Source: Lagopus muta
Lineage: Eukaryota > Chordata > Aves > Galliformes > Phasianidae
Assembly: GCF_023343835.1 (NCBI RefSeq)
Contig: NC_064440.1
Coordinates: 29,147,537-29,211,536, forward strand
Length of the DNA: 64,000 nucleotides
Direction: 5' to 3'
A program made the translations under genes and the position numbers. Positions 62,908 to 64,000 of this stretch are shown one piece after another. The notes under the pieces are model-generated. The model did not search any database. It saw nothing but the letters and a program-made list of their open reading frames with translations, and was not told the origin of the DNA. Numbering within the stretch: position 1 is the stretch's first letter; each line of letters begins with the position of its first letter.

Positions 62908-64000
62908 CTATCTTGTGTCCTCAGGTTCTGTTTTGATGACCTTCCTTTCAATGTTGTTAAAAGCTGAGTGAGGAAAATCCTTTAAGATACCAAGGCCTTC
63001 TGCGTTTAAAAAAAGAAAAGAAAGAAAGAGAGATGTTAAAAACACTGCTTGGGAACAAATGTATTCTGTTCTTACTTCAAGAAAAAAAAAAAGGGTCCAC
63101 TAACTGTACGTACACTGTGAGTTGAATAAATGGATAAACTCTTGGCCTTCCTACTGGGCTTTAACCTATCTGGGTTACAACCTCATTTACATTATGGCAA
63201 TGACAATCATCCCCACAGATGTAATTCCATTCTCCCTAGGAGCAGGACTTAGTGGAGACTACACTAGAAATTTGAAAGGCACATTTCACCTGGTGATTGA
63301 GACAGTCAAATTGCAAAAATAAATAAAAGGAACTGAGCTCTCAGCACTCCAAAATGAGACATGCAAGATTCTTCTTCTCCTTCAATAACCTCTTTCCCAT
63401 TGCACTTGCCAAACTCAGATGAGATTTTATTATTGTTCCTAAAGCTGTAAGAATCTCAAGAATCCCTGGCTTTATCTTAGGAGCCAACTGTGAAACTGAA
63501 ACCACCCATGCACCAAGGATTCTTGCTGTCTTGTGTGAAACTTAAGAGTTTCTCCCACAGCCACAGGGAAACAACAAGATAAACTTGAGTAGAAGTTAGT
63601 GAATGGGACACAGTTCAAAGCACACATAGCATGATACAGAGTACAGAAAGAGCACCAGGCAGGACAGGAAGTCTTTTTATGAAAACTACATTTACAGTTT
63701 GATTCCTTTGTACAGGCTGAAGCCCTATTACAATCAATGAGAGATTGCAGAATAAGTACTTAACAGCAGAACTTTGGGTCAATACCTCCCTCAGGACAGA
63801 CACATGCCAGAACTTGTTTATCTTAATCTAGCGACTGCATCTTCTAAGTTTATCCCAAATAACAGGAAATCTGTTTCTAGATTAAGAAGTAACACCGCTC
63901 CTGAAGCTCTGTCTGAAGCCTTGGTTGAGAAGTTACATGCGAGGAGCTGCACACTGAGCTGCCTTCTTCATTCAGGAGACAGCTCACATTGAATGGTTAA
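60470..64000 (-). CDS. NAB1: NAB1, EGR1-binding corepressor (3' end of the gene)
   Basis: Nuclear corepressor of EGR zinc-finger transcription factors. Only the last coding exon, the 3' UTR and part of the preceding intron lie in the window; the NCD1 and NCD2 domains are off the right edge. Identification rests on the C-terminal peptide, which matches human NAB1 (LGILKDYPHSAF and KVIKTEPED are shared or nearly so), and on its position upstream of GLS on the same strand, which is the vertebrate gene order. Confidence 0.93.
60489..60494 (-). terminator. NAB1 polyadenylation signal AATAAA
   Basis: TTTATT on plus reads AATAAA on the NAB1 strand. Cleavage would be expected about 10-30 bases further on, near 60460-60480. 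It is the only canonical hexamer between here and the NAB1 stop codon. Confidence 0.7.
62908..62999 (-). CDS. NAB1: NAB1 terminal coding exon
   Basis: 92 nt: two bases completing a split codon (X|AA), 29 codons and the stop TAG at 62910-62908. The acceptor is TTTAAACGCAG after a pyrimidine tract. The peptide includes [19 protein letters not shown] and ends [10 protein letters not shown]; human NAB1 ends [14 protein letters not shown] fits the SUMO-conjugation consensus, and its Lys corresponds to Lys480 of human NAB1. The preceding exon is not in the 1 kb remaining to the right edge. Confidence 0.93.
63000..64000 (-). other. NAB1 last intron (partial)
   Basis: No coding segment with NAB1 similarity is visible on the minus strand. 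The part next to the acceptor is pyrimidine-rich on the minus strand (TTTCTTTCTTTTC), as expected for a 3' splice site. The short open frames near 63122-63322 and 63615-63992 resemble nothing. Confidence 0.7.

Noticed and set aside
1..64000. tRNA, rRNA, CRISPR arrays or viral integration
   Set aside because: No tRNA B-box (GGTTCGAATCC-like) on either strand, no regularly spaced direct repeats, and no retroviral LTR pair or viral coding remnant recognised; the mobile DNA identified is CR1, plus one probable repeat of uncertain family.

Overview
This is nuclear DNA from a bird, most likely chicken (Gallus gallus) or a close galliform. The coding segments are short exons separated by GT-AG introns and encode vertebrate-specific proteins. 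The recognisable interspersed repeats are mostly 3' ends of CR1 LINEs (the pattern ending in ...CCATTCTATGATTC). There are no bacterial operons, tRNA or rRNA genes, or CRISPR arrays. The species call is an inference; the bird assignment is well supported by the CR1 copies.

Left half, 1 to about 31.6 kb, minus strand: the 5' two-thirds of GLS, the kidney-type mitochondrial glutaminase. I can place twelve coding exons, from the ATG at 31530 to the donor after codon 456 at 641. All are in phase, and together they give 1368 nt. The later exons (rest of the glutaminase fold, ankyrin repeats, alternative KGA/GAC ends) lie beyond the left edge. Exon 1 sits in a strong CpG island (about 30.78-32.12 kb) that has CCAAT, E2F-like and RFX X-box-like motifs and no evident TATA box.

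Middle, about 32.1-60.47 kb: intergenic DNA with no gene I can support. It holds three clear CR1 fragments, simple repeats, pyrimidine-rich tracts, a 16-bp tandem duplication, and two exact copies of a 27-bp segment 5.7 kb apart, one of them fused to the 5' end of a CR1 fragment. The most striking element is a near-perfect inverted repeat at 55112-55221 (39-nt arms, 37 paired, 32-nt loop).

Right end, about 60.47-64.0 kb, minus strand: the 3' end of NAB1, an EGR corepressor. It comprises the last coding exon (62908-62999), a long 3' UTR with a single AATAAA at 60489-60494, and part of the last intron. NAB1 and GLS are head-to-tail on the same strand, which is the gene order known in other vertebrates (NAB1-GLS-STAT1-STAT4). 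The two genes are neighbours by synteny; nothing in the sequence suggests they act together. I see no new multi-gene system here; the inverted repeat is the best candidate for something undescribed.
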